51,496 bases of DNA from JBOZRQ01 sp050789255 (GCA_050789255.1 JBOZRQ010000022.1:1-51496); one strand, 5' to 3'; positions 8,632 to 17,708 are shown, counted from the stretch's first letter. A program made the numbers and translations. Notes: generated from the letters alone by a model not told the origin.

Positions 8632-9450
8632 TCAACATTCCCTTCGTCCGGGCTCGCGCAGAGCCAGCAGACCCCGAATCAGGTTGCGCCGCGAGAAATG
8701 GCCCCTGGTGACAAAGGCCCGCAATTCCTCCTGGCCGAGCACTCTCTGGCTGATCTCCTTCTCAGTCAGGCCCTGACGCTGGAGCTCGCCGGCCAGCGCA
8801 GCCTTCTCGCCCCAGAAGTCGAGCTTCTGGCGAAGCAGTTCGGGTCCGGCCACCTTGGGGTAGTGGCTGCAGAAGACCCGTTCGGCGGGGAGCCGGATCA
8901 GCGAGCGCAGGGAGGCGAACCAGACGGGCAGATCGTCGTCCCAGCTCAGGGTGGGCAACCGGGGGTGGATCAGCAGATCCCCGGTAAAGAGCCAGCCCTG
9001 GTCGGGCTCATAGAGCGCCACATGGTCCGGGGCGTGGCCAGGGGTGTGGATCACCTGGAACCGATAACGACCGATCTCAACGGTCTTCCCGAGGGGGGCG
9101 CCCGCCACGGGGGTGTGCTGTCCCCAGTAGAGGCGCTCGTACCAGGGGAGCCGCTTCCTTGTCGCAAGCACCTGCAGTCCGGCCGGGTGGATCAATGGGC
9201 GTAAGCCCCGCTGCTGAAGTAAGAGCGGGGCGCCGCCGACATGGTCCTCATGATGGTGGGTCAGCACGACCATGCCCACGCGTTCGGAAACCGAAGCCGC
9301 TAACACTTCTGAAGCGACTGGGGGACTGCCGGTGTCGATCAGCAGCCCGTCGATGATGAAGGCGTGCACCCACAGGGGCTTAAGGCCCGGCGGCATCGAC
9401 CTTGCCATCCGAAGGCGTTTGACCGGGCCAAACTGCTCTACTGTAACCAC
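8632..9450 (-). CDS. MBL-fold metallo-hydrolase
   Basis: 272 residues. The metallo-beta-lactamase signature THHHEDHVGG (HxHxDH, about residues 80-89) is complete, followed by HTPGHAPDHVALYE and TGDLLIHP, giving the third His, bridging Asp and surrounding loop. The C-terminal region is helical with a winged-helix-like character (QRQGLTEKEISQRVLGQEEL), as in the LACTB2-like subgroup. Substrate unknown; thioester or nucleic-acid phosphodiester hydrolysis are both known in the superfamily. It starts 2 bp after the acyl-CoA dehydrogenase stop, suggesting shared transcription and perhaps acyl-CoA thioester cleavage (inference). Confidence 0.87.
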   Translation of the reverse strand: MVTVEQFGPVKRLRMARSMPPGLKPLWVHAFIIDGLLIDTGSPPVASEVLAASVSERVGMVVLTHHHEDHVGGAPLLLQQRGLRPLIHPAGLQVLATRKRLPWYERLYWGQHTPVAGAPLGKTVEIGRYRFQVIHTPGHAPDHVALYEPDQGWLFTGDLLIHPRLPTLSWDDDLPVWFASLRSLIRLPAERVFCSHYPKVAGPELLRQKLDFWGEKAALAGELQRQGLTEKEISQRVLGQEELRAFVTRGHFSRRNLIRGLLALREPGRREC

Positions 9451-9452
9451 GG

Positions 9453-10601
9453 CTACTCTCCGATTAGCGTCCGGCCGATGATCTCCAGCATGATCTCGTC
9501 GGTGCCGGCGCCGATGCGCATCACGCGCAGGTCCCGCCAGGCCCGGCTGATCTCGTACTCATCCATGTAGCCCCAGCCGCCGTGGATCTGCAGCGCCTCG
9601 TCGGCCACCTCGAAGGCGATCCGACCAGCATAGTACTTGAGCATCGATATCTCCCGGACGGGGTACTCGCCCTGCTGCCAGCGCCAGACCACATCATAAA
9701 GGGCCGAGCGGGCCACGTAGATCTGGGTGGCCATCTCCGCCAGCTTGTGGCGGATCGCCTGGAGCTTGCCGATCGGGCGCCCGAAGGCGGTGCGCTGCTT
9801 GGCGTAGCTCAGCGCCTGCTCCAGGCACCGCTCGGCGCCCGCAATCGCCGCCGCCATACCGATAATCCGCTCGCCCTGGAGCTCCCACATGATCTCCATG
9901 AAGCCCTGGTCGGCGGCGCCCAGCCGGTTGGCGTCGGGCACCCGCACGTCTTCAAAGCTCAGCAGGGCGGTGTCTGAGCTGTGCATGCCCACCTTCTTGA
10001 GCTTGCGGGAGACCGAGAAGCCCTCCATCCCCCGCTCGACCAGAAAGAGCGTGACGCCCCGGTGGGGGTCGCTCCGGTCGGTGCGGGTGACCACGATCAC
10101 CACGTCGGCCCGGCAGCCGTTGGTGATGAAGACCTTGCTGCCGTTGAGCACCCAGTGGTCGCCGTCCCGCACGGCGTGGGTCTTGATGCCCGCCACGTCA
10201 GACCCGGCGTCCGGTTCGGTGATCGCCAGGGCGCCGATCAGCTCGCCGCGGATCATCTTGGGCAGCAAGCGCCGCTTCTGCTCCTCGGTGCCAAACTTGA
10301 GGATGGGCGGCATCACCATCTCAGCGTGCACGGCGACAGCCATGCCAACGCCCCCGCTCCGGGCGCGGCTCATCTCCTCCGCAAAGACGACGGCGGAGGC
10401 GTAGTCCAGGCCCTGACCGCCATACTCCTCGGGCATGCGCAGGCCCAGGTAGCCCAGTTCACCGAGCCGGCGGAAGACCTCATTGGGGAACTCTTCGGCC
10501 TCCTCCCATTCCCGCGCATGCGGCGCCAGCTCGCGCTCGACGAAGCGGCGCATCTCCTGCCGCAGCGTCTCGTGGGTATCAGTGAACAGGTAGTGTGCCA
10601 T
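9453..10601 (-). CDS. Acyl-CoA dehydrogenase
   Basis: 382 residues, the normal length for the family. Visible: GALAITEPDAGSDVAGIKTHAV (first signature), the FAD-binding segment, QRTAFGRPIGKLQAIRH, QIHGGWGYMDEYEISRAWRD with the C-terminal signature, and the catalytic-base region MRIGAGTDEIMLEIIGR. It oxidises an acyl-CoA to the enoyl-CoA with FAD; chain specificity (short or branched chain) cannot be decided. GGGGGATG lies about 4 nt before the ATG. The promoter region carries a TetR-type operator candidate. It is followed by the MBL hydrolase gene in the same transcription unit. Confidence 0.93.
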   Translation of the reverse strand: MAHYLFTDTHETLRQEMRRFVERELAPHAREWEEAEEFPNEVFRRLGELGYLGLRMPEEYGGQGLDYASAVVFAEEMSRARSGGVGMAVAVHAEMVMPPILKFGTEEQKRRLLPKMIRGELIGALAITEPDAGSDVAGIKTHAVRDGDHWVLNGSKVFITNGCRADVVIVVTRTDRSDPHRGVTLFLVERGMEGFSVSRKLKKVGMHSSDTALLSFEDVRVPDANRLGAADQGFMEIMWELQGERIIGMAAAIAGAERCLEQALSYAKQRTAFGRPIGKLQAIRHKLAEMATQIYVARSALYDVVWRWQQGEYPVREISMLKYYAGRIAFEVADEALQIHGGWGYMDEYEISRAWRDLRVMRIGAGTDEIMLEIIGRTLIGE

Positions 10602-10625
10602 TGCCCATCCCCCTATCTCAACCTG

Positions 10626-10647
10626 ACCAAACGGTCGGTTGATTATA
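10626..10647 (-). promoter_or_regulatory. Promoter and TetR/FadR-like operator of the acyl-CoA dehydrogenase gene
   Basis: A perfect minus-strand -10 box TATAAT (10642-10647) lies just upstream of an imperfect palindrome ACCAAACGGTCGGT (10626-10639; 10 of 14 positions symmetric). Such ACCGACC/GGTCGGT palindromes are typical operators of TetR-family regulators of fatty-acid or amino-acid catabolism. Its place over the start of transcription suggests repression. No regulator gene is present nearby. Confidence 0.5.
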
Positions 10648-10664
10648 GTGAGGAATGTTCTCGC

Positions 10665-11204
10665 TTATTCCGATATTTCCTTCAGCCACTGCTCAACCTG
10701 GCGTGGCGAGTTGAACCGGAGAAACGTCAGGTGAGCGTTCTCGGGCCGGGCGAACATGACCGGGTACTCCCGGCGCTTGCGCCCGTGGCTCTTGAGGACC
10801 CACAGGAAGAGCGACTCCCGGCTGAAGAACTGGCCGCGAATCGTCTCCCGGTTCCCGTTCCAGAGTTCCTCCCGCAGCAGCGTCCGGCGCAAAGACCGTC
10901 GAAGCAGGCGCCACAGGATGAGCGGCAGCGGGTAGTCCAGCCAGATCACTGTGTCCGCTGCCGCCCAGATCATGGGTCGCACCTTTGCATAATTCCCGTC
11001 GATCACCCAGCTCTCCCCGCTGATTACCCGCTGCACCCGCTCCCGGAAGAGATCAATCGGGGCCTCCTTCCAGCCTTCCTCCCAGTGGAGTGCGTCGAGC
11101 TCCGTATGCGGACAGCCCAGCCGCCCTGAAATCGCCTGCGCCAACGTCGTTTTTCCTGACCCGCTGTTGCCGAGTACTACGATGCGTTTCCCCGTGAAGG
11201 CCAT
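10665..11204 (-). CDS. P-loop nucleotide kinase-like protein (DNA topology modulation/FlaR type)
   Basis: 179 residues when started at the ATG at 11204, which has GAGAGGTGAT upstream; the longer reading frame has no such signal. The Walker A motif GNSGSGKTT is at about residues 10-18 and is followed by CPHTELDALHW, EGWKEAP and WVIDGNY, the pattern of the adenylate-kinase-like 'topology modulation protein' family. WLDYPLPLILWRLLRRSLRR is the family's arginine-rich helix. The biochemical role of the family is poorly established. It points away from the 11.3-kb operon and toward the acyl-CoA dehydrogenase gene. Confidence 0.82.
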   Translation of the reverse strand: MAFTGKRIVVLGNSGSGKTTLAQAISGRLGCPHTELDALHWEEGWKEAPIDLFRERVQRVISGESWVIDGNYAKVRPMIWAAADTVIWLDYPLPLILWRLLRRSLRRTLLREELWNGNRETIRGQFFSRESLFLWVLKSHGRKRREYPVMFARPENAHLTFLRFNSPRQVEQWLKEISE

Positions 11205-11283
11205 CAGCCGATCACCTCTCGCGATAGTTTCAGCAACTGAAACACCGACTCCTGCCCCGGAGTGGTTTAGGGGCCGCCTCTGC

Positions 11284-12474
11284 ATGGCAATACTCCGTAG
11301 CGAGGTGTTATGGAAAGTGCTTAGCAGAGGCCATTCCCCCTGGACCTTCTGGCATTTGTACCCCGGTTACCGCCGGGAGATGCGGCGGGCGATTCGGGAC
11401 GCCCGCGATGACGCCGCGCTCATGATCCCCGACGATACCGACCCCACTCCCCCGCCCGCCATCTGGGAGCTGCGCAGCCGCAAGCAGGAGCTGGCCAACC
11501 GGATCGCCCTGCGCTGGCAGCTCGCCGACGAGGTTGCTCACACCCGGTACGGGGCAGCGGTATCCGGGCTGCAGGTGGCCAGGCGCTCCGAGCAAGAGGC
11601 AGCCGTGCGCGAACAGGCAACCCGGCAACGCTATGAGCAGGTCCGATCGCACGCGGCGGAGGTTCACGCACAGTTAAATCCCCCGGGGGAGCGCTGGTAC
11701 TGCTCCTCGGCGTTGTACTACATCGCCGTGGCAGTCCTGGCGGTCCTCGATGTGCCCCTGACCGCCATGGCCTTTCAGACCTTTGGCATGGACGACCTGC
11801 GGACCAACCTGGTCGCCGTCCTGGTGGTCCTGCTGCTGGCCGTCATGGGCCACTTCGTGGGCCACTTCCTACGCAAGGTCCGCTGGGGCGACGGGACGGT
11901 GCTGCTTGTCTCGCTCCTGTTGATCTCGGGCTGCTACATCGTTGGCCTGGGGTTTGCCCGGGAGCAGTCGATCACCGCCGTGATGCTGGGCGAGCCTGTC
12001 CTCAACCATTTCTGGGACATCTGGCTCTTTATCGCCGTGACCCTGATGGGATTGGTCGTTCCCGCCCTCCTGGCCCGCCACGAGCGGGATGAGCCCCTGG
12101 CCGGCCCGGTCAAGGCGGCCCGCAAGGAGTGGCGCCGGGCCCACCGGGCATGGGCGCAGGCCGCCGATGATGCGCTCTGGTGTGCCCGGGAACTGCGCCG
12201 GGCCACCGTCGGGCGGCAGGCCCGCTACGAGGCGGTCCGCCGGGAGATCGAGGTGATCGGCGCGCGGGCCCATGTGTGCATGCAGGCATACGTCGTGACG
12301 AACATGCGCAACCGGGAAGGGAACCGGTTGCCTCCGGGTCTGCAGCAACACGCACTCCCGTCGGTCGAGATGCCGCCATGCCTGAGCGCCCCGCTCACAT
12401 GGGAGCCGCCGCTGCCAGTGACCGAAGCGCTCCTGGATGCGGCTCTGCATGAGGAAAGGAGCGATGCCCGATGA
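11284..12474 (+). CDS. Multi-pass membrane protein with flanking coiled coils, unknown function
   Basis: About 396 residues from the ATG at 11284; a GTG at 11317 with GAGGTG 9 nt upstream is an alternative start. A charged helical N-terminal part (to about 135) is followed by four to five membrane helices (about 140-275) and a second charged helical part. The N-terminal MIPDD segment and the C-terminal VVTNMRNREGNRLPP segment recur in the next gene's product, so the two are paralogues differing by the membrane insert. I do not recognise a named family. The stop overlaps the next start (12471-12474, ATGA), indicating coupled translation. First gene of a three-gene unit with a VWA lipoprotein. 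Confidence 0.7.
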   Translation: MAILRSEVLWKVLSRGHSPWTFWHLYPGYRREMRRAIRDARDDAALMIPDDTDPTPPPAIWELRSRKQELANRIALRWQLADEVAHTRYGAAVSGLQVARRSEQEAAVREQATRQRYEQVRSHAAEVHAQLNPPGERWYCSSALYYIAVAVLAVLDVPLTAMAFQTFGMDDLRTNLVAVLVVLLLAVMGHFVGHFLRKVRWGDGTVLLVSLLLISGCYIVGLGFAREQSITAVMLGEPVLNHFWDIWLFIAVTLMGLVVPALLARHERDEPLAGPVKAARKEWRRAHRAWAQAADDALWCARELRRATVGRQARYEAVRREIEVIGARAHVCMQAYVVTNMRNREGNRLPPGLQQHALPSVEMPPCLSAPLTWEPPLPVTEALLDAALHEERSDAR

Positions 12475-13145
12475 GCTGGTCATCTCCTGCCTGGCTGATG
12501 CGTGTGTGGCGTGCCATGTACAACGGGCGCACCGACGCCCGACGGATGATCCCCGATCAGAACGACCTGCGCTACCCCCCTTACCTCCACTACCTGTGCG
12601 GGCTCGGAAACGGGTGGGCGCAGCGGCTCTCCGTCCGCTGGGAGCGCACCGACCTGCCCCTGCGGGTCCGCTACCAGCATGCGGCAGCGATCTATGCTCA
12701 ACTGAGGGGCGACCTGTCCCGAGCTGAGCAGCAGCAGTATGCGCTGGCCCAGCAGTTTCAGTCCCGCAAGACCCAGGCCAACAAAGATGCCTGGCGCAAG
12801 GCCGGTACAGCTACCGAGGCGGTTCGGGAGCGCTGCAAGCGCGCCCGGCAAGAGCTGGTCCGTGCGATCGAGCTGCGCAGGGCTGAGCACGACAAGTATC
12901 GGGCCGTATGGCGCACCCTGCACGCCGACGTGCTGAAGCTGATGTCGGTCTACGTCACGGCAAACGTCAGGTACCGGGAAGGGAATGCCCCGCCCCCAGC
13001 ACTTCACGAAGACGCGTGGCCCCAGTTGCGCTGTCCGGAGCAGCTAGCCGAACTACAGTGGGACCCTTCATTGGAAGATGCCCTGGCGGGCCGCGCCCGC
13101 GGCGAAGAAGGGCCTGAACCAAAGGAGGTGACTATTCATGCGTAA
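12471..13145 (+). CDS. Soluble helical paralogue of the preceding membrane protein, unknown function
   Basis: 224 residues, no membrane segment. Shared with the upstream protein: RRMIPDQ near the N-terminus (MIPDD there) and VTANVRYREGNAPPPALHEDAWP near the C-terminus (VTNMRNREGNRLPPGLQQHALP there). The middle is a long charged helix likely to form a coiled coil. It therefore looks like the cytoplasmic half of the same architecture without the membrane insert. It overlaps the lipoprotein start by 8 bp. Function not assignable. Confidence 0.7.
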   Translation: MSWSSPAWLMRVWRAMYNGRTDARRMIPDQNDLRYPPYLHYLCGLGNGWAQRLSVRWERTDLPLRVRYQHAAAIYAQLRGDLSRAEQQQYALAQQFQSRKTQANKDAWRKAGTATEAVRERCKRARQELVRAIELRRAEHDKYRAVWRTLHADVLKLMSVYVTANVRYREGNAPPPALHEDAWPQLRCPEQLAELQWDPSLEDALAGRARGEEGPEPKEVTIHA

Positions 13146-13863
13146 GTGTCTCATGATTGTGCTGACCGTTACCGCTCTGATGGTTACCGCCTGCAGCTCA
13201 AAGCCGGTCACAGGGCCGGGTCCGGCCGTCGCAGTGCTGGTCGACGTGTCGGGCTCCGCCAGCGGCATCCATCAGCGGTATCTCGCTGATTTCGGGCGGG
13301 TCCTCGGCGCCCTTCAAGGCGACGAGCGGCTGTACACCTTCACCATCGAAGCCAACTCTTCCGTGGCGCCAATGGCATTTGACCTGCCTCTGGAAGCGAG
13401 TAACGGCAATGCCTATACCCGGCGTGTCACCCTGAAGCGGCAGTCCAAGGAGGCCAGCGACAAATTCACGCAGGTGCTGGAGACCCACCGCCCTGAGCGG
13501 CCCGGCTCGGCGATCATTGATGGCATTCGCCACGCCGCCGACGCCCTCAGCAAGCTTCCACCCGAGCAAGAACGGGTCGTGGTGGTGCTCAGCGACATGA
13601 TCGAGCAGTCCGAGCGCTCCGACTTCACCGGTCTGACGGAGGGGGGCGTGGCGCCTCTCATCGAACAGCTCCAGCAGCAGGGCTCCATTCCCGCGCTGAA
13701 GGGCGCCCGTATCTACGTGGCCGGGATCACCGACGCATCCGGCGCCCTTTCCGCCTCGCAGGTCCAGGTGATCCGGAACTTCTGGGAGCGCTTCTTTGAG
13801 GCAGCCGGCGCACACTTGGAGTGGTACGGGCCCTCACTCACCGAATTCAGGGCGCGAGTCTAA
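13138..13863 (+). CDS. Lipoprotein with von Willebrand factor A domain
   Basis: 241 residues. A lipoprotein signal peptide ends in VTAC (Cys at about residue 19), so it is probably anchored outside the membrane. The VWA domain starts at AVLVDVSGSASG, a complete DxSxS metal-ion-dependent adhesion motif, and a later VVVLSDMIEQ supplies the usual distal Asp. AAAGGAGGTGA is a near-perfect ribosome binding site before the ATG. The gene ends at a strong terminator. With the two upstream genes it forms a unit in which a surface VWA protein may be a partner of the membrane protein (inference). Confidence 0.82.
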   Translation: MRKCLMIVLTVTALMVTACSSKPVTGPGPAVAVLVDVSGSASGIHQRYLADFGRVLGALQGDERLYTFTIEANSSVAPMAFDLPLEASNGNAYTRRVTLKRQSKEASDKFTQVLETHRPERPGSAIIDGIRHAADALSKLPPEQERVVVVLSDMIEQSERSDFTGLTEGGVAPLIEQLQQQGSIPALKGARIYVAGITDASGALSASQVQVIRNFWERFFEAAGAHLEWYGPSLTEFRARV

Positions 13864-13865
13864 GC

Positions 13866-13901
13866 AAAACAGCCACCGCTGCGATTAGCGGTGGCTGTTT
13901 T
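13866..13901. terminator. Bidirectional intrinsic terminator between the VWA lipoprotein gene and codY
   Basis: Perfect 15-bp stem: 13866-13880 (AAAACAGCCACCGCT) with 13887-13901, 6-nt loop. The A-rich 5' side and T-rich 3' side let it act for both convergent genes. Confidence 0.93.
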
Positions 13902-13919
13902 GTACCCCCAATATCCCAA

Positions 13920-14660
13920 TTAGCCGTTCAGGCGATCGATCTCTTCGAGGAAGGCCGGGTTGAGCACCTTGATGTAGGTACCCTTCATGCCCAGGGAGCG
14001 GCTGGTCAGGACGCCAGCGCTCTCCAGTTTGCGGAGGGCGTTGACGATGACCGAGCGGGTTACGCCGACGCGGTCGGCGATCTTGGAGGCGACGAGCAGG
14101 CCCTCCGGGCCGCCCAGCTCACGGAAGACGTGAACCATCGCCTCGGTCTCGGAGTAGGAGAGCGTGCCGACAGCCATCTTGGCAGCGGCGCCCTTGCGGG
14201 TGATCTCCTGGTCCTCGCCCTGATGGGCATGCAGGATCTCCATGCCGACCACGGTGGTGGCGAACTCGGCCAGCACGGCGCCCTTCTCGTCCAGGTCCTT
14301 GTCGACCAGCAGGGTGCCCAGGCGCTCGCCGCCGCTGAACACCGGGAAGATCGCCAGGGTGTCAAACTTCAAGGCGACCGGGCGGCCTTGTGCCTCGCCG
14401 GTCAGCTCGATATTGGTGGCAGTGAGGGTCTCCAACTGCTGCAGCAGGAAGTGGTTGCTCCGGTCGTTCAGAACCAGGGCTTCCACGCCCTCCAGCGCCG
14501 GGGCGACAGCCAACAGCTTGCCCTTGCGGGAGACGATCCCAACCCGGCCGCCAAGGCCTTCGCTGAGAACGGCGGCGAGGTCATCGAAACGAACGTGTCC
14601 GGACACCTGGGACTGCAGGACGCGGGTCAGTGTACGGGTACGCTCCAGGAGCGAGTTCAT
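13920..14660 (-). CDS. codY: GTP- and branched-chain-amino-acid-sensing pleiotropic repressor CodY
   Basis: 246 residues, slightly shorter than the usual ~259. An N-terminal GAF domain (about 1-150) binds branched-chain amino acids; the C-terminal winged helix carries the hallmark run ASKIADRVGVTRSVIVNALR and SAGVLTSRSLGMKGTYIKVLN. CodY represses nutrient-scavenging genes in Firmicutes when GTP and isoleucine/valine are plentiful. It is monocistronic here, with a GGAGG site before the ATG, and is not next to the clpYQ/xerC genes that neighbour it in Bacillus. Potential targets in this window include peptidase and peptide-binding genes, but I did not find a clear CodY box. Confidence 0.97.
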   Translation of the reverse strand: MNSLLERTRTLTRVLQSQVSGHVRFDDLAAVLSEGLGGRVGIVSRKGKLLAVAPALEGVEALVLNDRSNHFLLQQLETLTATNIELTGEAQGRPVALKFDTLAIFPVFSGGERLGTLLVDKDLDEKGAVLAEFATTVVGMEILHAHQGEDQEITRKGAAAKMAVGTLSYSETEAMVHVFRELGGPEGLLVASKIADRVGVTRSVIVNALRKLESAGVLTSRSLGMKGTYIKVLNPAFLEEIDRLNG

Positions 14661-14851
14661 GAGCTATATTCCTCCAAGTTCGTGTTGTAACAAGGATAAA
14701 TAATGACACATATCTTCGGCAACGTCAATCCGGGAAAGGCCTGACTTTCATGTCGTTTCTATTACAATGACAATCTTTATAGGATATAACTATGCCGTAG
14801 TCCGAAATGACTGTAGCCCGAAAGGTCATGCCAATTAGGTCAATGACCGAC

Positions 14852-14879
14852 ATGGGCGCCGGGTTTCCCCAACGCCCAT
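14852..14879 (-). terminator. Possible terminator after rtcB
   Basis: Inverted repeat ATGGGCG (14852-14858) / CGCCCAT (14873-14879) lies just after the rtcB stop. There is no T-tract, so it may only stabilise the 3' end. The remaining 14661-14850 interval holds the codY promoter region; I see no gene there. Confidence 0.35.
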
Positions 14880-14884
14880 CCGGT

Positions 14885-16093
14885 TCAGTCCTTATAGGGG
14901 TCGCGGATGTCCGCCCCTGCCATCACCACGCCCACCGGGCGCAGCGTATGCAGCACCTCCAGCGTTTCAGCGTGAGCACCCAGGACGGTCTCCAACTTGC
15001 GGTAGACAAAGGGGCTTTCGTCGACCCCGGCGCCTCGCAGTTCCACTCCGAAGGTGCGGACCGCCTCGGTCATCTGCTCCGGGGTAACCCGCCCTCCCTC
15101 GCGTTGGCCGGTCTCCTTGTTCTTCTTGCCCAGGGCGGCCATGCGGCTCATGATGCGACCGGCGCCGTGCACGGTGCTGTACAGCGAAGCCTTCGCCTCA
15201 TCCGTATCCTTGCCCCGCACGATCACCGAGATGTCGGCCATGGAGCCGCCCACGAAGCCCAACTGGCCCGGGGCCAGGGGCGTGGCGCCCTTGCGGACCA
15301 CCACCACCTGCTCGCCGCTATGGTCTTCAACCCACGCGAAGTTGTGGTGGTTATGGACCTCGAAGGTGGAGCGGGCGTGCAGGATCCGCAGAACCTGGCC
15401 GACCACGTAATCGCGCCCGGCGTATGCATATCGCCCGGCCAGGCGCATGGCGGCCAGATAGGCCTGCCCCAGGTCGGTATCCAGCTTGATCACCGTGGGG
15501 GCCTGGTCCATCGACTCGCCCGGCGCCTGGGCGCCGAAGTGCCGCCCTGCCGCCAGGTTCAGGAAACCGCTGGCGGTCTTGTGGCCGAAGCCCCGGCTCC
15601 CGAAGTGGACGCCGATCCAGACGTAGCCGGTGGCGGGCTCCACGAACAGGTCGACGAAGTGGTTGCCGCTGCCGACGGTGCCCAGCTGGGCGTGGGCCAG
15701 ATCCTTCAAGGCGCCCACCTGCGGCACGTCGATCCAGGTCGGGTCGTCGAACAGCTCGTGGTCCACCGGCTTGGGGTTCTTACGCCCCATGCCGAAGCTG
15801 ATCTCCCTGGCGATCTGGTCGACGACCCGGGGCAGGTCGGCCTTCAGATCTTCATACTTGATGTTGGTGCGCACGGCCTTGTTGCCGCACCCGATATCGT
15901 AGCCGACGCCGGAGGGGCTGATGAAGCCACGGTAGGCCACCACCCCGCCGATCGGCTGGCTGTATCCCTTGTGATGATCGGCCATCAGGGCCACGGCGGC
16001 CACATCCCCGACCCAGGAGCATTGGACCGCCTGGCGGACCGATGCCTCGTCGGGGGCGCCCCAGACCTTAACGCCGTCGATAAGCTGGTACAC
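14885..16093 (-). CDS. rtcB: RNA-splicing ligase RtcB family protein
   Basis: 402 residues. Family core is intact: SPSGVGYDIGCGN with the metal-binding Cys, GSGNHFVDL, VGVHFGSRGFGHK, HNHHNFAW and STVHGAGRIMSR, where the last His is the GMP acceptor. RtcB joins 2',3'-cyclic phosphate or 3'-phosphate ends to 5'-OH ends using GTP and Mn2+, healing breaks made by ribotoxins. The start is a GTG with AAGGAGGAG upstream. It lies 13 bp behind the Ro60-like gene, giving an rsr-rtcB pair like the RNA-repair operons of other bacteria. No rtcA or RtcR activator is seen. Confidence 0.95.
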   Translation of the reverse strand: MYQLIDGVKVWGAPDEASVRQAVQCSWVGDVAAVALMADHHKGYSQPIGGVVAYRGFISPSGVGYDIGCGNKAVRTNIKYEDLKADLPRVVDQIAREISFGMGRKNPKPVDHELFDDPTWIDVPQVGALKDLAHAQLGTVGSGNHFVDLFVEPATGYVWIGVHFGSRGFGHKTASGFLNLAAGRHFGAQAPGESMDQAPTVIKLDTDLGQAYLAAMRLAGRYAYAGRDYVVGQVLRILHARSTFEVHNHHNFAWVEDHSGEQVVVVRKGATPLAPGQLGFVGGSMADISVIVRGKDTDEAKASLYSTVHGAGRIMSRMAALGKKNKETGQREGGRVTPEQMTEAVRTFGVELRGAGVDESPFVYRKLETVLGAHAETLEVLHTLRPVGVVMAGADIRDPYKD

Positions 16094-16106
16094 GGGACTC
16101 TCCTCC

Positions 16107-17708
16107 TTATAGCCGTACCTTCCGCACGGCCTCGATCTGCGTGCTCCCGCCTGTGATCAGGCTGGTGACCAGGCCGAGGACCCGGTCGCTGAAGCCGCTT
16201 ATATAGAAGACGTCGGATCGGTTGCTGATCTTGTTCTGGTAAGCGACCACGTCCCAGACGATGAGGCGGGCGCCCTTCGGGCGGTTCCGCAGCTTGGCCC
16301 ACAGATCCTCGGGGCTGTCTGCAGTCTGGGAGTCGGTGATGAGCAGGACAACGTCCTCGCCCCTGTACACCTTGAGCAGCTCGCCCAGGTAGGTCGCCTG
16401 GGGGTTCACACGCTGTGCGATCCGCCGGGCGTTGTCCAGCAGGCGGGCGCCCTTGTCGACCGCCACCGGCCAGGCATCGCTGGAGACGGCGTAGACCCGG
16501 GCATCCTCGGCGGCCATGGCGGCCATGGCAGCGAAGGTGGTAGCCACGGTTCGGGCGCTCAGGCTGCGGGTGAGCTGGGCGTTCATGGAGCCGGAGCAGT
16601 CGGCACCGATCAGCATCCGGACGCCCGGGAGGGCGCCCAGGCCGGAGTCGGCGCCCAGGGACTCGAGCACCTCGCTGAGCGCCCCGCGCCATTCGGGCAC
16701 GGTGGTCATCTCGGCGGCGGTGATCAGGCCGAAGGGGAGCATCTTGGAGCGCCGGTAGGCGGCCACGTCCCGCAGCCGGTCGGCCACAGTACGGACCAGT
16801 GCCCGAGGCACGTCGGACCGGATCACGGCTTCCTGCTTGAAGCGCTGCCCGGCCTGGATCTGGACCATGGTGCGGGTCTCCGTGGCGAAGGCCCGTTCGA
16901 TGGTGACCAGGTTGGCGACCAGAGCCGCATACCAGAGGCCGGGGACCATCTCGGCGAAGATCGCCTGCTTGGCCTCGGCGTCCAGCGGGCCGAAGGCGCT
17001 CTTGAGCTCTTCGAGCTGGAGCTTCTGCTCCCGGATCTTCGTGAGGGTCTCCCCGGTCACCTGCCCGGCGGACAGGTCGGCCAGGACCTCGGCCAGGGCC
17101 TGGGCCCGGGGGAAGGTCAGCCGGCGGGCGCCGTACCCCTTCAAGCGCCCATCCTCCACAATGGCTGGCCGCAGGATGTACTGCAGCAACGCCCGGGTCT
17201 CAGGGGTGTCCTTGGGCCGGGTTACCCGGACCAGGTCCTCCAGCTTGCCGGCGTACCGGGTCGCCCAGACCGGGTTGAGGTTCTCGGCGAGCCAGGCGTT
17301 GACCACCCGTTTGACGCCCTGGCCCATGCCCTTACGGACGGCGCCCTTTCGAGCGAGGGTCAGGAAGTCGTGCGCCAGCTTCGGATTCGTGATCACCCGG
17401 GGGAAGACCTGGCGGAACAGGGTCTTGTCCGGGAGGGTGGAGACGTAGACGGCCCACAGCGTGGGGAGCGCCTTCATGCCAAGCTGCTCAGCGGCGTAGA
17501 CCGCCGCCTGAGAAGCGAACTCCGGCCGCTTGGCGAGCGCCGTCTGGAGCAGGTCAGCCGCGGCCCTGACCACCTCATCGGTGTCGAGGTAGAAACTGCC
17601 GTTTAGCTGGCCGAGGGTGAAGAGGCGCAGGATCTGTTCGTCGAGGGTCAGCTCGTAGGCCTTGCCACCCTCGTGGGTCATGAGGCGATTCAGGAAGTTC
17701 TTCAGCAT
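16107..17708 (-). CDS. rsr: Ro60-like TROVE-domain protein (Rsr)
   Basis: 533 residues. An alpha-helical HEAT-like TROVE ring (about 1-350) is followed by a VWA domain with the MIDAS motif GADCSGSM and a distal LITDSQ. Ro60 orthologues bind misfolded small RNAs through the ring and Y RNAs on its outer face; in bacteria they work with Y RNAs and PNPase in RNA decay and quality control. GGGGGTGA lies about 8 nt before the ATG. The second Y-like RNA ends only about 40 nt upstream, so rsr may be transcribed with or from just behind the Y RNAs. It is followed by rtcB. Confidence 0.95.
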   Translation of the reverse strand: MLKNFLNRLMTHEGGKAYELTLDEQILRLFTLGQLNGSFYLDTDEVVRAAADLLQTALAKRPEFASQAAVYAAEQLGMKALPTLWAVYVSTLPDKTLFRQVFPRVITNPKLAHDFLTLARKGAVRKGMGQGVKRVVNAWLAENLNPVWATRYAGKLEDLVRVTRPKDTPETRALLQYILRPAIVEDGRLKGYGARRLTFPRAQALAEVLADLSAGQVTGETLTKIREQKLQLEELKSAFGPLDAEAKQAIFAEMVPGLWYAALVANLVTIERAFATETRTMVQIQAGQRFKQEAVIRSDVPRALVRTVADRLRDVAAYRRSKMLPFGLITAAEMTTVPEWRGALSEVLESLGADSGLGALPGVRMLIGADCSGSMNAQLTRSLSARTVATTFAAMAAMAAEDARVYAVSSDAWPVAVDKGARLLDNARRIAQRVNPQATYLGELLKVYRGEDVVLLITDSQTADSPEDLWAKLRNRPKGARLIVWDVVAYQNKISNRSDVFYISGFSDRVLGLVTSLITGGSTQIEAVRKVRL

